NCBI GenBank assembly: GCA_945643635.1
Contig: CALZFC010000030.1
Location: 1,541,001-1,605,000, forward strand
Length of the DNA stretch: 64,000 bases
From: Allodiplogaster sudhausi
Lineage: Eukaryota; Nematoda; Chromadorea; Rhabditida; Diplogasteridae
Reading direction: 5' to 3'
Part shown: in pieces, positions 46,500 to 59,000 of the stretch
Position numbering within the stretch: position 1 is the stretch's first letter
How the letters are laid out: the number at the start of each line of letters is the position of its first letter
Notes under the pieces: model-generated
The model's input: the letters and a program-made list of their open reading frames with translations, nothing else
Database searches by the model: none
What the model was told of the DNA's origin: nothing
Program-made: the position numbers and the translations under genes

Positions 46500-47080
46500 T
46501 CATACTGACTCCCCGTTTAGTCTTTTTGAATATAGAGTCTGGCGAACTCACCGAGAGTGCAGTCCAAAATGATGTGTGAGGCCTGCTCGGCAAATGTTGT
46601 CAAATGAAGGTTATTAGCACCTAGTAAAGTAAACGATTTGTGGGGGGGGGCATATTGCCCACAGGCACTATTTAGCGCACGGTTTTCACTCCCTCATTCA
46701 TCCTGCCGCTGACGCAGCTCAGAAAGGAAAGTTCTCGTTAGCATTTCGCGGTAATAATAAGATGACGAGGCTCGGTAGAAAACGGACCCCATAAACTGTC
46801 GTCTGCATGTACATAATTGCTGCTCCAACCTTCATGAGTGACCTTGTGAAGTCATGATAGTGTCTCTATGCATTTATGTACATACATTTCTTACAAAGCT
46901 CTTCAAATTCTTGCGAAATGGAATCAAATAAAAAATTTCTTTAAAAAAATTCTATTTTCTAAACAGTGTGCTGGCTGTTTGCCACATCCCTTGAGTACAT
47001 GACAGGTCCATTATTTTATAATTCTGAAGATTATCTCAAATTTATTAATCGGCATCTCTGTCTTTATTTCCTCGGCAAGA
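46500..47080. repeat. Repeat B copy
   Basis: 46520-46890 matches 44890-45260 (GAGTCTGGCGAACTCACCGA, GATGACGAGGCTC). The rest to 47080 has no supported exon. A (GA)n run follows at 47083-47163. Confidence 0.6.
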
Positions 47081-47168
47081 GACAGGAAGAGAGAGAGAGA
47101 GACAGAGAAAGAGAGAGAGGTACAGAGAGAGAGAGAGGGGCAGAGAGAGAGAGAGAGAGAGGTGGGTC

Positions 47169-47912
47169 TCAGTGGCGAGAGGGCAGGAGAAGAGGAGCGA
47201 GTAGTACGATGAGAAGGACCGCCATGCCTGCCGCGTGGTCCTTGTTCGAGCCGTTTAGAGTGCCTTTATTGTTGCAGAGGTGGCCCGTGCAGCAGTAGAC
47301 ATCGGTAAAGTTGACGCGAACACTTTCACCATTGATGTAAATATCGCGAACGCCGATCTAGATAAAGGAGGGCTGTACTGATCACAACACATTCTTCGCA
47401 CAGAAAGCAAATAGCAAAAAAATGCAAAGAGAGAGATAAAGAGAGATGAGAGTATGTAGAGACCTTATATTCACGCTTGGCGAACTCCTCACAGTTCTCT
47501 AAGCAGCCTTTATGAATAAAGGTGTTGTTGATGGGCATTTCCGGCGTCAGCTTCGTGAATTTCATCTGAAATTCAGGCTTGCATCTGAATCCGTTGTCTC
47601 CGTTTCTATGGACGTTTCTATTATGGCTGTCTATTAGATTTTGATAATATCCATATGTTTCAATGTAGCAATTATTACAAAATGGTGTTGTTGAAGACCT
47701 ACCGTATAGCAGGCCATTTCAAACAAGTGGCAGTAGATGGGAATTGCTTTCGAATACGAGTCGCCGTTGTCGTACTTTGTCCACTGCGAGATGCGAGGAC
47801 TGTTGACAGGCACGTCGGGGATGGAGAACTCCTTGCCGACATAGCATGCGGGCGATGCTACGACAGAAGCAGCGACGAGAGCCAACGGTACAAGGCTGTG
47901 ACGCAGCTTCAT
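47169..47912 (-). CDS. Secreted three-finger (Ly6/uPAR-like) protein with GPI-type tail
   Basis: Three exons (47703-47912, 47464-47565, 47169-47357) join in phase 0 to 166 residues. The N-terminus MKLRHSLVPLALVAASVVAS is a signal peptide. The mature part has eight cysteines (ACYVG, YCHLFEMACYT, KGCLENCEE) and ends with VYCCTGHLCNN, the CC-x4-CN signature of the three-finger fold. The C-terminus is hydrophobic (MAVLLIVLLAPLLLPSRH), as expected for GPI attachment. Such proteins act at the cell surface, often as modulators of receptors or channels. The partner is unknown; a DEG/ENaC gene lies immediately upstream. CT-rich (sense) DNA lies just 5' of the start. Confidence 0.75.
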
Positions 47913-47934
47913 CTCTACATGAAGAGAAGAGGAA

Positions 47935-47963
47935 GAGAGAGAGAGAGAAAGAGAGAGAGAGAA

Positions 47964-48030
<67 letters not shown>

Positions 48031-48056
48031 AAGAAAGAGAGAGAGAGAGGTAGGGG
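47935..48056. repeat. (GA)n microsatellite
   Basis: About 120 bp of GA with AA interruptions, 5' of the three-finger gene. CT-rich in its sense direction. Confidence 0.95.
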
Positions 48057-48924
48057 AGGCAGGGAGAAACACAGAGGAAAAGAGAGTGACGGAGAGAGAA
48101 AGAACTTCATCACTACAGAGAACGTTAGTGTATTGAGATGATTTAAACAAAACACGCATTCTCGCTCATCATCTGTATCCTTTATTGCAGAGACATTACG
48201 GGGAAGGTAGAAGAGAAAGGGAGTAGAGAGAAAGAGGAGCGATATACATAGAGAGAGAGGGCAGCACGGGATGATTTCAGAGTATATTAGAATAGAAAAG
48301 CCTGAGCCTGCCGAACTCACCGAGAGTGCATTCCAAAATGATCGACTCTTGTTGTGAAATTAAGGTTATTAACACCTAATAAAGAAAACGATTTATGCTG
48401 GTGCATAACTCCCGGAGGCAATATTGCGCACATATTAGTGCCTGCTGTTCACAGTCTTCACTCCCCATATTCGTCTTAAGAAATTTCCAAATTGTGAATG
48501 CTCGCTGAAGGACGAGTGCGATAATTCACTGTTCTTCTGCAGGAGGTGTGCGACCAACAACTGAGTAGAAGAAAGCTCTTTTCTATCGATACTATTTATA
48601 TATATTTCATCGTAAAGACAACTAGAAAATATACATGATTTCACATCACACATTATTTTTCTAACCAACGAAACCAACTAGTGCACAGTAATACATCCTT
48701 GAGACAACATCAGACTATCAGCTTCATCCTTCATGTGCTATGATCAAACTGCTTGCGTACAAAGAGTAGCGATGTGATTAAAAATGATCTGATCGGTTAA
48801 ATGCGCAAAATTTTATATAGAATTAAAGATACAGTGGTTAAACTGGATAGACACATTGAGGGAGAAGAAGAAGGAAGGGACAACTTGATGGGGAAGGGCG
48901 AGAAGATTCAATATGTCTCATCGC
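48057..48924. other. Intergenic, with partial repeat B
   Basis: 48290-48480 matches repeat B (GCCTGCCGAACTCACCGAGA, TTAACACCTAATAAAGAAAA). No exon is supported between it and the end of the channel gene at 48925. Confidence 0.5.
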
Positions 48925-51900
48925 TTAGTCGATGACACTGAAGCGTCGAACTGGCGGTGCGGCTCGCTCCTCATTCTCATTCGCAGCCTGGTAATTAGTC
49001 AAAGGAAGACTGACTACTTTATAAGTTTTCTTGATTCTTCGAAAAATAAGAAGTTATTTTTTGAATTCTCCTCTCCGCTTACCATCTCTTCTAGAACAGG
49101 CACTGTTTGAGTCAGCCTGAAAAGACTTCTGACACGGTGGCAGATGTACAGCACGAACACGAGAAGAACGGTGCCGATCTCGACGACGGTGATCGCCGAG
49201 AAGCCGAGCCAGATGCCGGCCTGGCCGCCGAGTTCAGAGAAAGCGTCCGATAGCTTAAGGGACGCCTTTTCTAAGCTCCTAATTCAGAAGAAGAGGAACA
49301 CACTTTAATGTGCTTTCGGTTAAAAAAAGTCAGCATTTCCTACTGTGTACGACGGCTGCTCCGTGAAGACTTTGGTCGCCAACGACCCGAAGAAGATGTT
49401 GACCACGAGAGCATTTCTTTTGTACCTAAATTGTAATTAATAATTTCACTTTTATAATTTAAATATATTTAAGAAACGAAAAATAATCGCGTTTCAAAGG
49501 CGGTGAATCAGAGCATATATGTATGTATATGCTTATGTACATACATACATATGTGTGCATGTGTGTTATGTCCCAAGTTACATACATACATACATGTATG
49601 TATGTATGTACAAAGCTCTCTCTGCTTACCATGAAATGCATTCTTGAACGGAGCCGAAGTTGATGTTCCAAGGTTCACAACTGCCCAACTGAAATTCTTT
49701 TGCTAAAGTGCTTTTGCATATATCTTGTAATGCAGAAAATTGGAGAAAAAAGTTTGAAGACAAATTGTAAAGCAAAAAAGCCCAACGCCAGCGGTGGGGG
49801 TCGTCTTGAGGAGCTCTTCAGCAATTCCTGCTGCTCTCTTCCGACGACCGAGAATAAGCATAACATAGTACGCATTGTCATCTAAATATGTATATATCTG
49901 TGGATTGGTACAAACATGTACATATGTATGTACATACAAACATATCCATACAAATACCAGAAGGTTAATTTAATACTCCCATTATCCTCTTTTGCGCTAG
50001 CTAGAACATTAAGAAATTGAGCATATTTATCCGTTTTCAAACATTTTACACCGATTACTTCCACAGCATCTTTAAAATGTGAAACGTTGGTAGCCTCTTG
50101 AGAGATATCACCTAATTCGAAAGAAAAATGTTTGCGCTCACCTACGTGGCTGGAGTATCATTTTTGAAACCGATCTCAAAATTAATGGAGCATGAGAATT
50201 GTCGCTCTCGGCGAAGATACTTTTCTTTTCCAACATTATTCATTAATGAGAATGGCTACCGTTATCGCAGGCGGGAAACGACGACGTGTTGCAATTTTTC
50301 CATGCTGGATAGTGGAATTCCAATTCCAATTCTTGATCACCGAAATTAAGGCAGGAACAGTGTTGTTTAAAAGGCTCGAGGCACGCTTGATTCGCACACG
50401 TCTTTATCTAAAATTTATCAAAGTTTCCAAGGCATTTACTTTGCTAGCACAATGATAACCTGTCTACGAAGAAATGAACTTATTTGAAAATTCCTGCCTA
50501 CTTACCAGATCGTTGGTGGAAGGCAAGGCAGGATCCCATTTGCAAGGTTGTTGATTTTTAATAACTACAATGATAAAAAAGCATATGCCACACATGCAAT
50601 TCGAAGTTCAAAATGATGTGCACCAACAGTAGTATTATTCATCCCGACGCTGTGCCCAGAATGCGCCATTCGTTTTGTTTGGGATTTTAACAGAGGTTAC
50701 ATTGCAAGTTAAACTAGGCAGGCATAAATCTCCTAATAGCATAATTGCGTTGGACACAACAATGTTTTTAGCAAAAAAGACAGTCCAAATTTTTAAAACC
50801 ATCTTATTGTTAGAAAGATCATTTTGATTTTCTATTGAGCCCCATCTTTTGTTTGCTTAGTACCATAAAAGTGCCAATGTTGTTGCACTTGACGGAGCCA
50901 ACTAAAATAACGGCCGTTTTTACGTGTTCGACCCGTTATGCCCATTTGCGAAAAATGTATAGTACTTTTTGACCAACTTTGTAGATTTGCTGCTAAGCAT
51001 AAGCAAAAATACATGTGAATTTTTGCGCAAATGTGCCAAACGGGTCGAAAACGCAAAAGGCACCTTTTGTTGCTTGGCACCGTTATATGTATTGAATGGA
51101 GCAGGAACTATATTCATAGAGGTAGTACGGCACTAACCATGCCAACAGTAGGCGAGATAATTAAGGTTACATGTTTTAGTCGAGTCAGCTTCATACTTCA
51201 TTTTGTTGCCATCTTTACAGAAGGATTCCACGCAAGTCTGCGAGGCTTCGTCAAATAGCCCCTGCCATGCGCAAGATACATGCTGAAACAATGGTGGAAT
51301 ACTTAGCAGATTCTCAATTGAAATTAGATTATGTAAAACTGTATGTATGTCAATCAGCATAAATAATTTTTTTAAACCACCATTGTTGTTGCCGTGGTCG
51401 TGGTCGTCGAAGTGGTCGGAAAAGTGTTTGTTGAAGTGGAGATATCTGACTGAATGGGAAAAAGTGTCAAATTCTTCTATTTCTACGAATTACTAAAATA
51501 CAAAGTTACAACATGTAAAAGAAATTCATTGCCGTTACCGTAGTGGTTGTGGTGGGCGATGTCGACGTCGTGAAAGTTGTAGTAGGTGTTGTTGTCTGAA
51601 TCACTGAAGTCGTACTTGATTCAGGAGAGGTCGTTGTGGTTGCTGAGGTCGATGACGAGGTCCAGAATGGCTTTTGCTTCTCCTTAACGACCATGAATGT
51701 TGACAAGGAAGAACTAGAATATACATTCCCTGAAGCCAAATATTTCTCAATGAAAGCTTACGATTAGTTTTTCGTGCTGCTCCTGCGTTCCCGTGCTGAC
51801 TGTGAACTTGGCCGAAGGATATCTGATATTGAGCGGAAAGCTTAACTTATATGACCAGTCAAATATTTGGTTAACTAATATTACACACTCGGCTGTGGTG

Positions 51901-53857
51901 GGAGTGGGCAGATAGGATTCCTCATTGCATGCCCGCGGGCAAGAACAAGCCAGCTCTTTCCTCTCGGCATCGTTCGTTGGGGAAATCCGTAGTCGGAGAA
52001 GGATGCGAATACATTTTACTAAAGACAGATGCCTCTCTTACAACTCATTAAACTCATGATCTAAGTTGACGAAAATGAAAAAAAAAGATCGAAGGTTGCT
52101 GACGGTCTTCCATTGTCCGACAGAGCATCGCAGTATTGTTCCCGAGAGGAATGCGCGGGTCGGCACAGCCACATCTAAAAGTTTTGAAAATCCATATTCT
52201 TTTTTTTAAATCTAGATATATTAATCAGTTCTTTCCAGTCAATATACCGTTTGATCGTTTGTCTCTGTCGGCACGCGTTCATGCAACCGCGTTGCGTGTA
52301 ATTCATTCCCTGAGAGTAAATCTGATGCGTTAACTATGGAGAAACATTTTTTCATATACATGGGTTATGACTTACAAACCGAATAATAGTTCGATTCGGA
52401 GTCTGCCTCATCGACGCAGCTTGTGTAGGGGCTGCCCGCGCGGATCTTCACTTCCTATTATATGGTCATTTAGTCCTTCATGATCTTCATATTTGAGATT
52501 GAAACGCTGACCTTTTCGATTGCAAGCGAAGTTTGCTTCCCTACGGCGACAGGGAAGTGCGGCACAGACGAGGGCGGATATCTTAATAATGTCCTGTCTT
52601 AATTTTTGTTATTGTTGCGATTCTTCAATTTTATTTGTCTTCGCTATCAATGATTTTGTCACGTTTTTGTTTTCAAATTAAATCGGAATCTGACGTACCT
52701 CTTGTCATGGATCGTGAAATGGACGCAAGCGTCTTCTGACGTGGGCATGAAGTCATTCTCCAGAGTGTGATGATCTTCTTGCTGAAGAATTTTAAACTTT
52801 TACTGAGATTTATCACTTTAATGACGTGTTTGAATGTGCAACCTTGATAGTGAGAAGCATCCGGAGTCCATATTTGATGCCCGGGCGGACGATCGAAATG
52901 TTTGGCTGGAACTGCAGGCACGCGCCGAACTCTGCGTCCATGTAGATTGAGAACCAACTCCTTAAAACGATGTGTCACACTTGATTCAAGTAATATTGGT
53001 AAATTTGGCGAAACTCGGTTGAGTGATCTATTAAAGTATCACAGACATTGAGCATAGTTTGCCTCCAAGCGTGCACTCGGTCATCAAAGCCGTAGAGCGC
53101 CGGCAGCTGAAAAATATGTTTCAATTCCTCAATTCGTTTTATTAATTACATCCGAAATACCGTATTGAATGAAGGAGTGACTAGGAAATGTTAGATCTTT
53201 ATCAGACTTCAACTTTGCTAACCTTCTCCTCCTCTGTCATGTTTGCTGCCAAGAGCATCACCAAGTCTTTCGTCACGAGTCGCCTCTCAATAGGACGAAG
53301 CGAAACCTGGGAAATAAATGATATCAATGGGGACTTCTTTTCATTGATGAACAACTCACCAGTCCGTAGGGGTCATTGGTTTCTTGACGCATTGAAATTG
53401 CATCGTACGACTGAAGGAGTTCGGAGATGGCACGGAAGGACGGATTCTTGTTGATGACCGACAGTTTGAACGGGTTTGCATTGCAGAAAGTAATCGTCGG
53501 GAATTCCTGTTTGATGAGAAGAGTTTCAAATATTCTCTGATCAATTCAAGTCCTCTTTCATTGACCTGCTTGTCGAATTGGACCGTCGTTGTCATGCGAG
53601 AAGGATAGTCGAGGTAGCGAATGACCGACAGGACGATGCTTATGAGAAAGGCAGTCCCCCTCAAGTTGAATATTGTTTTTGTTGAGATATAATGGAATAT
53701 TGGATATAGAAATCCTACGAACTGACAGAAGAATGGAAGCGACCGTCCAGAAGATTCGCTCTGCCCTGGTTGCACTGTAGCAGATGAAGCGAATGCACGC
53801 GACGGAGGACCAGCACGCGAAGTCGAAGAGAATGCTCAGTACCGTTGGCACTTTCAT
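48925..53857 (-). CDS. DEG/ENaC-family sodium channel subunit, unusual extracellular region
   Basis: About twenty minus-strand exons. TM1 is split over 53727-53857 and 53566-53659 (FWTVASILL/GTAFLISIVL). Next come EFPTITFCNANPFKLSVINK (53360-53506), RRLVTKDLVMLLAANM (53223-53306), DAEFGACLQFQPNISIVRPG (about 52900), SEDACVHFTIHDK (52720), GCMNACRQRQTIKRCGCADP (52150-52300), CSCPRACNEESYLPT (51930) and EYPSAKF (51810). The C-terminal part gives NALVVNIFF (49400), GGQAGIWLGFSAITVVEIG with TM2 (49083-49278), and a tail ending FSVID at 48925. These are family hallmarks of amiloride-sensitive cation channels. The usual HG before TM1 reads AC (WSSVACIRF). Exons between 51710 and 49630 add Thr-rich and Cys-rich sequence. 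Some internal junctions, mainly near 52980 and 49700-50500, remain unresolved. Confidence 0.8.
50897..51085. mobile_element. MITE in an intron of the channel gene
   Basis: The left arm GCCAACTAAAATAACGG, then TTCGACCCGTTATGCCCATT, is inverted at the right as AATGTGCCAAACGGGTCGAA, then TTGCTTGGC. The pairing arms are about 70 bp, with a short centre near 50985. Confidence 0.7.
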
Positions 53858-56058
53858 CTCGATGAGGAAGATGGGTAGATCTCAAATTTTTCTGGTGATA
53901 CAAAAAGGATATCATTATTGGGAAACTTAATTTGGGTCTAATCCTGGCTTAATTCGTACTATATATTCGCGGCAACTGAGTATCATTAAAGGAGGTCTCC
54001 GGCGAATAATTACAGTATCTTTTTCTATTCGCTTTGTCGAAAAACATAGACTTATAAAGTTTGAACTATGGTCATCTTGTCATTTCGGCATTATAATCGT
54101 GTTAAGTCTTATTAGCTACCGCAGATATTAATACCTTCCGATTTTGCAACGATCTCTCAGACCTAAAATAAGCGGGGCATTAGGAAAGTCGGATGTATTG
54201 TCGGTTAACTAGAGTGTTGTGAAGAAGCAGAAAGTGCCCTTTCGGAAACGAGAGAAAGGGCCATGGCAGTAATTCATAACTAGAGTGTAGGGAAGGATTC
54301 ATCACAACTTCGCACAGATCCGTGCAAATTTTGGGAAAGAAGAAAGAGTGATCGTGGTAGAGGATGTCTTTTCTCATTGAAATTATTATCGCTGAACTGT
54401 TATTTCCTTTGTATGCATCAGGACTCTCCTTTAAATACATCGATATGTATGTATATTTGTTGCTCCTTTATTTCAAAATTGCCTAAGGTAAGGGAAAGTG
54501 TTGCACTCCAATTACGATCTGAGCTCCCTTTAATTTCACAAATCAAGTTCACTTTTCAGAGACTGATGGCAGTGATTAAAGATTCAAGCTATTCTCTGAG
54601 GAAAATCTTCGACTGTGGTTTCCAAGCAACTTAGCCTTGTCAGGGCATGTGAGGACCGTTTTGGAAAAGTTCATATGGGCCTACGACCGCTAGCTAGAGT
54701 GTTTTTCAGAATCTATGGCAACTTTGTGTGGGCAAATAATGTGGACTAGGCATAGGACTGAAAGTCACATGGAAAGTGAGAGCATTGAGTGCAGCAATCC
54801 TACCTCAAGCAAACTTTTACAACTTACCATTCAAATCCGACCAGGTTTCGCTCTTTCTCTCGTTCTCTCTTACTCTTTCTCAATCTACCTCCAGGTTCAG
54901 GCAACGACAACGACTCCATCTTAACCACGGTTCAAAGGTTAGCCAATTATCCACTTTTAGGATCCTTATTGGAATTTTATAATATTTCACTTCTGATTTG
55001 GTCAGAAAGTTGGATGTTCTGTTAATAGAATGTGCGGTTGAAACTGCTATTTCGTTAATGACAGAAAGTGTCATGCCATTAATTCATGTCTAGACAATAG
55101 GGCAGAAGTCGTCATATCTTCCGGGCAATTCCGTGAACGACAAGGAGGAAAAGGCGTTAGATCAAATAGATCATCGTGGAATAGGATGTCATTCTTCATA
55201 GAGATTAAAGAGATTATGCATTACGACCTTACGGTTCCCTGTTACTCCACCGTTCAACTGTTATTTGCTTTGTAAGTATGTTCAAATATTTTGAAGAGCC
55301 TAAATTAATTGAATGTTTTGCACTACAATTACGATCCACAGTCTCCGTTAAATTATTGGCTAAGTCTGATGACACAGATTCAAGCTGTTCCTGTAAGGGC
55401 ATCTCCTGAAGTGGTTTCCAAGCAACTACATAAGGCCGTCAGGGCACGTGACGACTATTTAGAACAAGTTCACTTGGACCTGTCAAAATTGCAAAACCTG
55501 TAGCCGCGAACTAGAGTGTTTTCTATAAAAAATTAAATAACACATAAATCTACATATGTTTTGTAAAAGATTTCTTCGTAATTGTACGAATGTTTGTTTC
55601 CATTCGTAAAGAAAAGTAATGATACATATAGATTTGCGCATTTCGTTCACTGCTGGTTTAAGATGAGTATATGTATGCATGTATGTACAATGATGGTTGA
55701 AATGTTGCTATATTTGAGCATAAGGATGCATATCTGAACTATTTGGCAGTTTATTCAATTTATACTTGATAAAACTTTCAAGTACATAGATTCAGGTAAA
55801 ATGTGCTAATTTGCATTAGAGTCATCGGTTCTTTCACACTCCTTCAGTGGGTGCATTCTTAGCATGCATTTTTTTTATACGTTTGAATGCCTCTTATTTT
55901 CTTCGCTCTTCTCCAACGGTCACACAAGACATGGCAACCGGTTTATTTCCTATAGATATAAATGAAGATTGGCCAATGACTTCTGTCCATTTCTTCTCTC
56001 ATTTTCTCTTCCTTCGACATCAGAGATTCTTCTCAGTCGGTCAGCTTCTCTTCGCGCC
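53858..56058. repeat. Intergenic with decayed direct repeat (54210-54700 / 55030-55520)
   Basis: The two 490-bp segments share AAAGTG, GGATGTC, GTGGTTTCCAAGCAACT and end CTAGAGTGTTTTTC. The second keeps an open frame of 64 residues (PEVVSKQLHKAVRARDDYLE, then a stop at 55503). In the first it is full of stops. The family is unknown and a gene relic is likely. The rest of the span, including the presumed mucin promoter, shows no gene. Confidence 0.6.
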
Positions 56059-59000
56059 ATGAGGTGGCTTCCGCTGTGCGTCATCTTCGCTTCTGCGATC
56101 ATGCAGGGCTTACCATTAGCAAAGGCCTGTGGTGTCACTTGATGTATTTATATTTATTGGGGTTCACGAACTTTTTGAACTTTTGGAAACTTTCAAAATG
56201 TCCGATCAATGCATTTATAAAGTGTGTCGATTTGCTTTGCATATTTACATAGAATCAGGCACTCGTGTTTTATCGCATTCAGCCGCTCAAATGTCTCGAT
56301 TGCCAGGCTGCATGTCTCAAAAATCACATTGGCGCAAAGTAACTTTTCATTTAATGACACTGCGCCAATTTGGTGTCAATAAAATGGGAAATGTTTCATG
56401 CATGAAAGCAATCGGAACAATTTAGTGCTTAATGATTCTAAATGCCGAGTCCCTGAATCTAAATGCGCAAAGCAAATCGACATACTTTATCTAGGAACGC
56501 ACAATTTATCGGACATTATGGAACATTGCGAAAGTTAAAAAATTTCGTTAATCCAAGTAGTCGAGCAGTACTGTTGTATGTATATAGGTACAGTTCCGCA
56601 CATCATCGAGGGGTCATGGATGCATCGCACCCTTCGGAGGCATCCTTAAGCTTTGCATAGGTGGCAGTTCCTGTCGTGATCCATCCGAGGTGAGCAGCTT
56701 ACATGGTTGCCAATTTGATGCCACCTTTCCCATCTACATAGTGCATCATGACGAGGATTACACTCCATTTAACGAGCACCACGTTAACTCACTTAACATC
56801 TACCATTCAGTCTAGTACCACTCCCTCAACATCTACCACTCAGTCAAGAACCACTCCCTCAACAGCTACCACTCAGTCAAGTACCACTCAATCAACATCT
56901 ACAACTCAGTCAAGTACCACTCCTTTAACATCTACTACTCCAAGTACCACTCCCTCAACATCTACCACTCAGCTAAGTACCACTCCCTCAACATCTACTA
57001 CTCAGTCAAGTACCACTCCCTCAACATCTACCACTCAGTCAAGTACCACTCCCTCAACATCTACTACTCAGTCAAGTACCACTCCCTCAACATCTACTAC
57101 TCAGTCAAGTACCACTCCCTCAACATCTACCACTCAGTCAAGTACCACTCCCTCAACATCTACCACTCAGTCAAGTACCACTCCCTCAACATCTACTACT
57201 CAGTCAAGTACCACTCCCTCAACATCTACTACTCAGTCAAGTAGCACTCCCTCAACATCTACCACTCAGTCAAGTACCACTCCCTCAACATCTACCACTC
57301 AGTCAAGTACCACTCCCTCAAGATCTACCACTCAGTCAAGTACCACTCCCTCAACAGCTACCACTCAGTCAAGTACCACTCCCTCAACATCTACCACTCA
57401 GTCAAGTACCACTCCCTCAACATCTACTACTCACAATCAGTCAAGTACCACTCCTTCAACATATACTGCTCAGTCAAGTACCACTCAATCAACATCTACT
57501 ACTCAGTCAAGTACCACTCCCTCAACATCTACTACTCAGTCAAGTACCACTCCCTCAACATCTACCACTCCGTCAAGTACCACTCCCTCAACATCTACTA
57601 CTCAGTCAAGTACCACTCCCTCAACATCTACTACTCAGTCAAGTACCACTCCCTCAACATCTACCACTCAGTCAAGTACCACTCCCTCAACATCTACCAC
57701 TCAGTCAAGTACCACTCCCTCAACATCTACTACTCAGTCAAGTACCACTCCCTCAACATCTACTACTCAGTCAAGTACCACTCCCTCAACATCTACCATT
57801 CAGTCTAGTACCACTCCCTCAACATCTACCACTCAGTCAAGAACCACTCCCTCAACAGCTACCACTCAGTCAAGTACCACTCAATCAACATCTACAACTC
57901 AGTCAAGTACCACTCCTTTAACATCTACTACTCCAAGTACCACTCCCTCAACATCTACCACTCAGCTAAGTACCACTCCCTCAACATCTACTACTCAGTC
58001 AAGTACCACTCCCTCAACATCTACCACTCAGTCAAGTACCACTCCCTCAACATCTACTACTCAGTCAAGTACCACTCCCTCAACATCTACTACTCAGTCA
58101 AGTACCACTCCCTCAACATCTACCACTCAGTCAAGTACCACTCCCTCAACATCTACCACTCAGTCAAGTACCACTCCCTCAACATCTACTACTCAGTCAA
58201 GTACCACTCCCTCAACATCTACCACTCAGTCAAGTACCACTCCCTCAACATCTACCACTCAGTCAAGTACCACTCCCTCAACATCTACCACTCAGTCAAG
58301 TACCACTCCCTCAACAGCTACCACTCAGTCAAGTACCACTCAATCAACATCTACAACTCAGTCAAGTACCACTCCTTTAACATCTACTACTCAGTCAAGT
58401 ACCACTCCCTCAACATCTACCACTCAGCTAAGTACCACTCCCTCAACATCTACTACTCAGTCAAGTACCACTCCCTCAACATCTACCACTCAGTCAAGTA
58501 CCACTCCTTCAACATCTACTGCTCAGTCAAGTACCACTCAATCAACATCTACTACTCAGTCAAGTACCACTCCCTCAACATCTACTACTCAGTCAAGTAC
58601 CACTCCCTCAACATCTACCACTCCGTCAAGTACCACTCCCTCAACATCTACTACTCAGTCAAGTACCACTCCCTCAACATCTACTACTCAGTCAAGTACC
58701 ACTCCCTCAACATCTACCACTCAGTCAAGTACCACTCCCTCAACATCTACCACTCAGTCAAGTACCACTCCCTCAACATCTACTACTCAGTCAAGTACCA
58801 CTCCCTCAACATCTACTACTCAGTCAAGTACCACTCCCTCAACATCTACCATTCAGTCTAGTACCACTCCCTCAACATCTACCACTCAGTCAAGAACCAC
58901 TCCCTCAACAGCTACCACTCAGTCAAGTACCACTCAATCAACATCTACAACTCAGTCAAGTACCACTCCTTTAACATCTACTACTCCAAGTACCACTCCC

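Noticed and set aside
47634..48320. Long Leu/Ser-rich N-terminal extension to the three-finger protein
   Set aside because: It is translation of the (CT)n tract. The signal peptide starts at ATG 47912.
51390..51739. Thr-rich exons as part of the neighbouring mucin gene
   Set aside because: They lie on the opposite strand, between DEG/ENaC exons, and lack the 33-bp unit.
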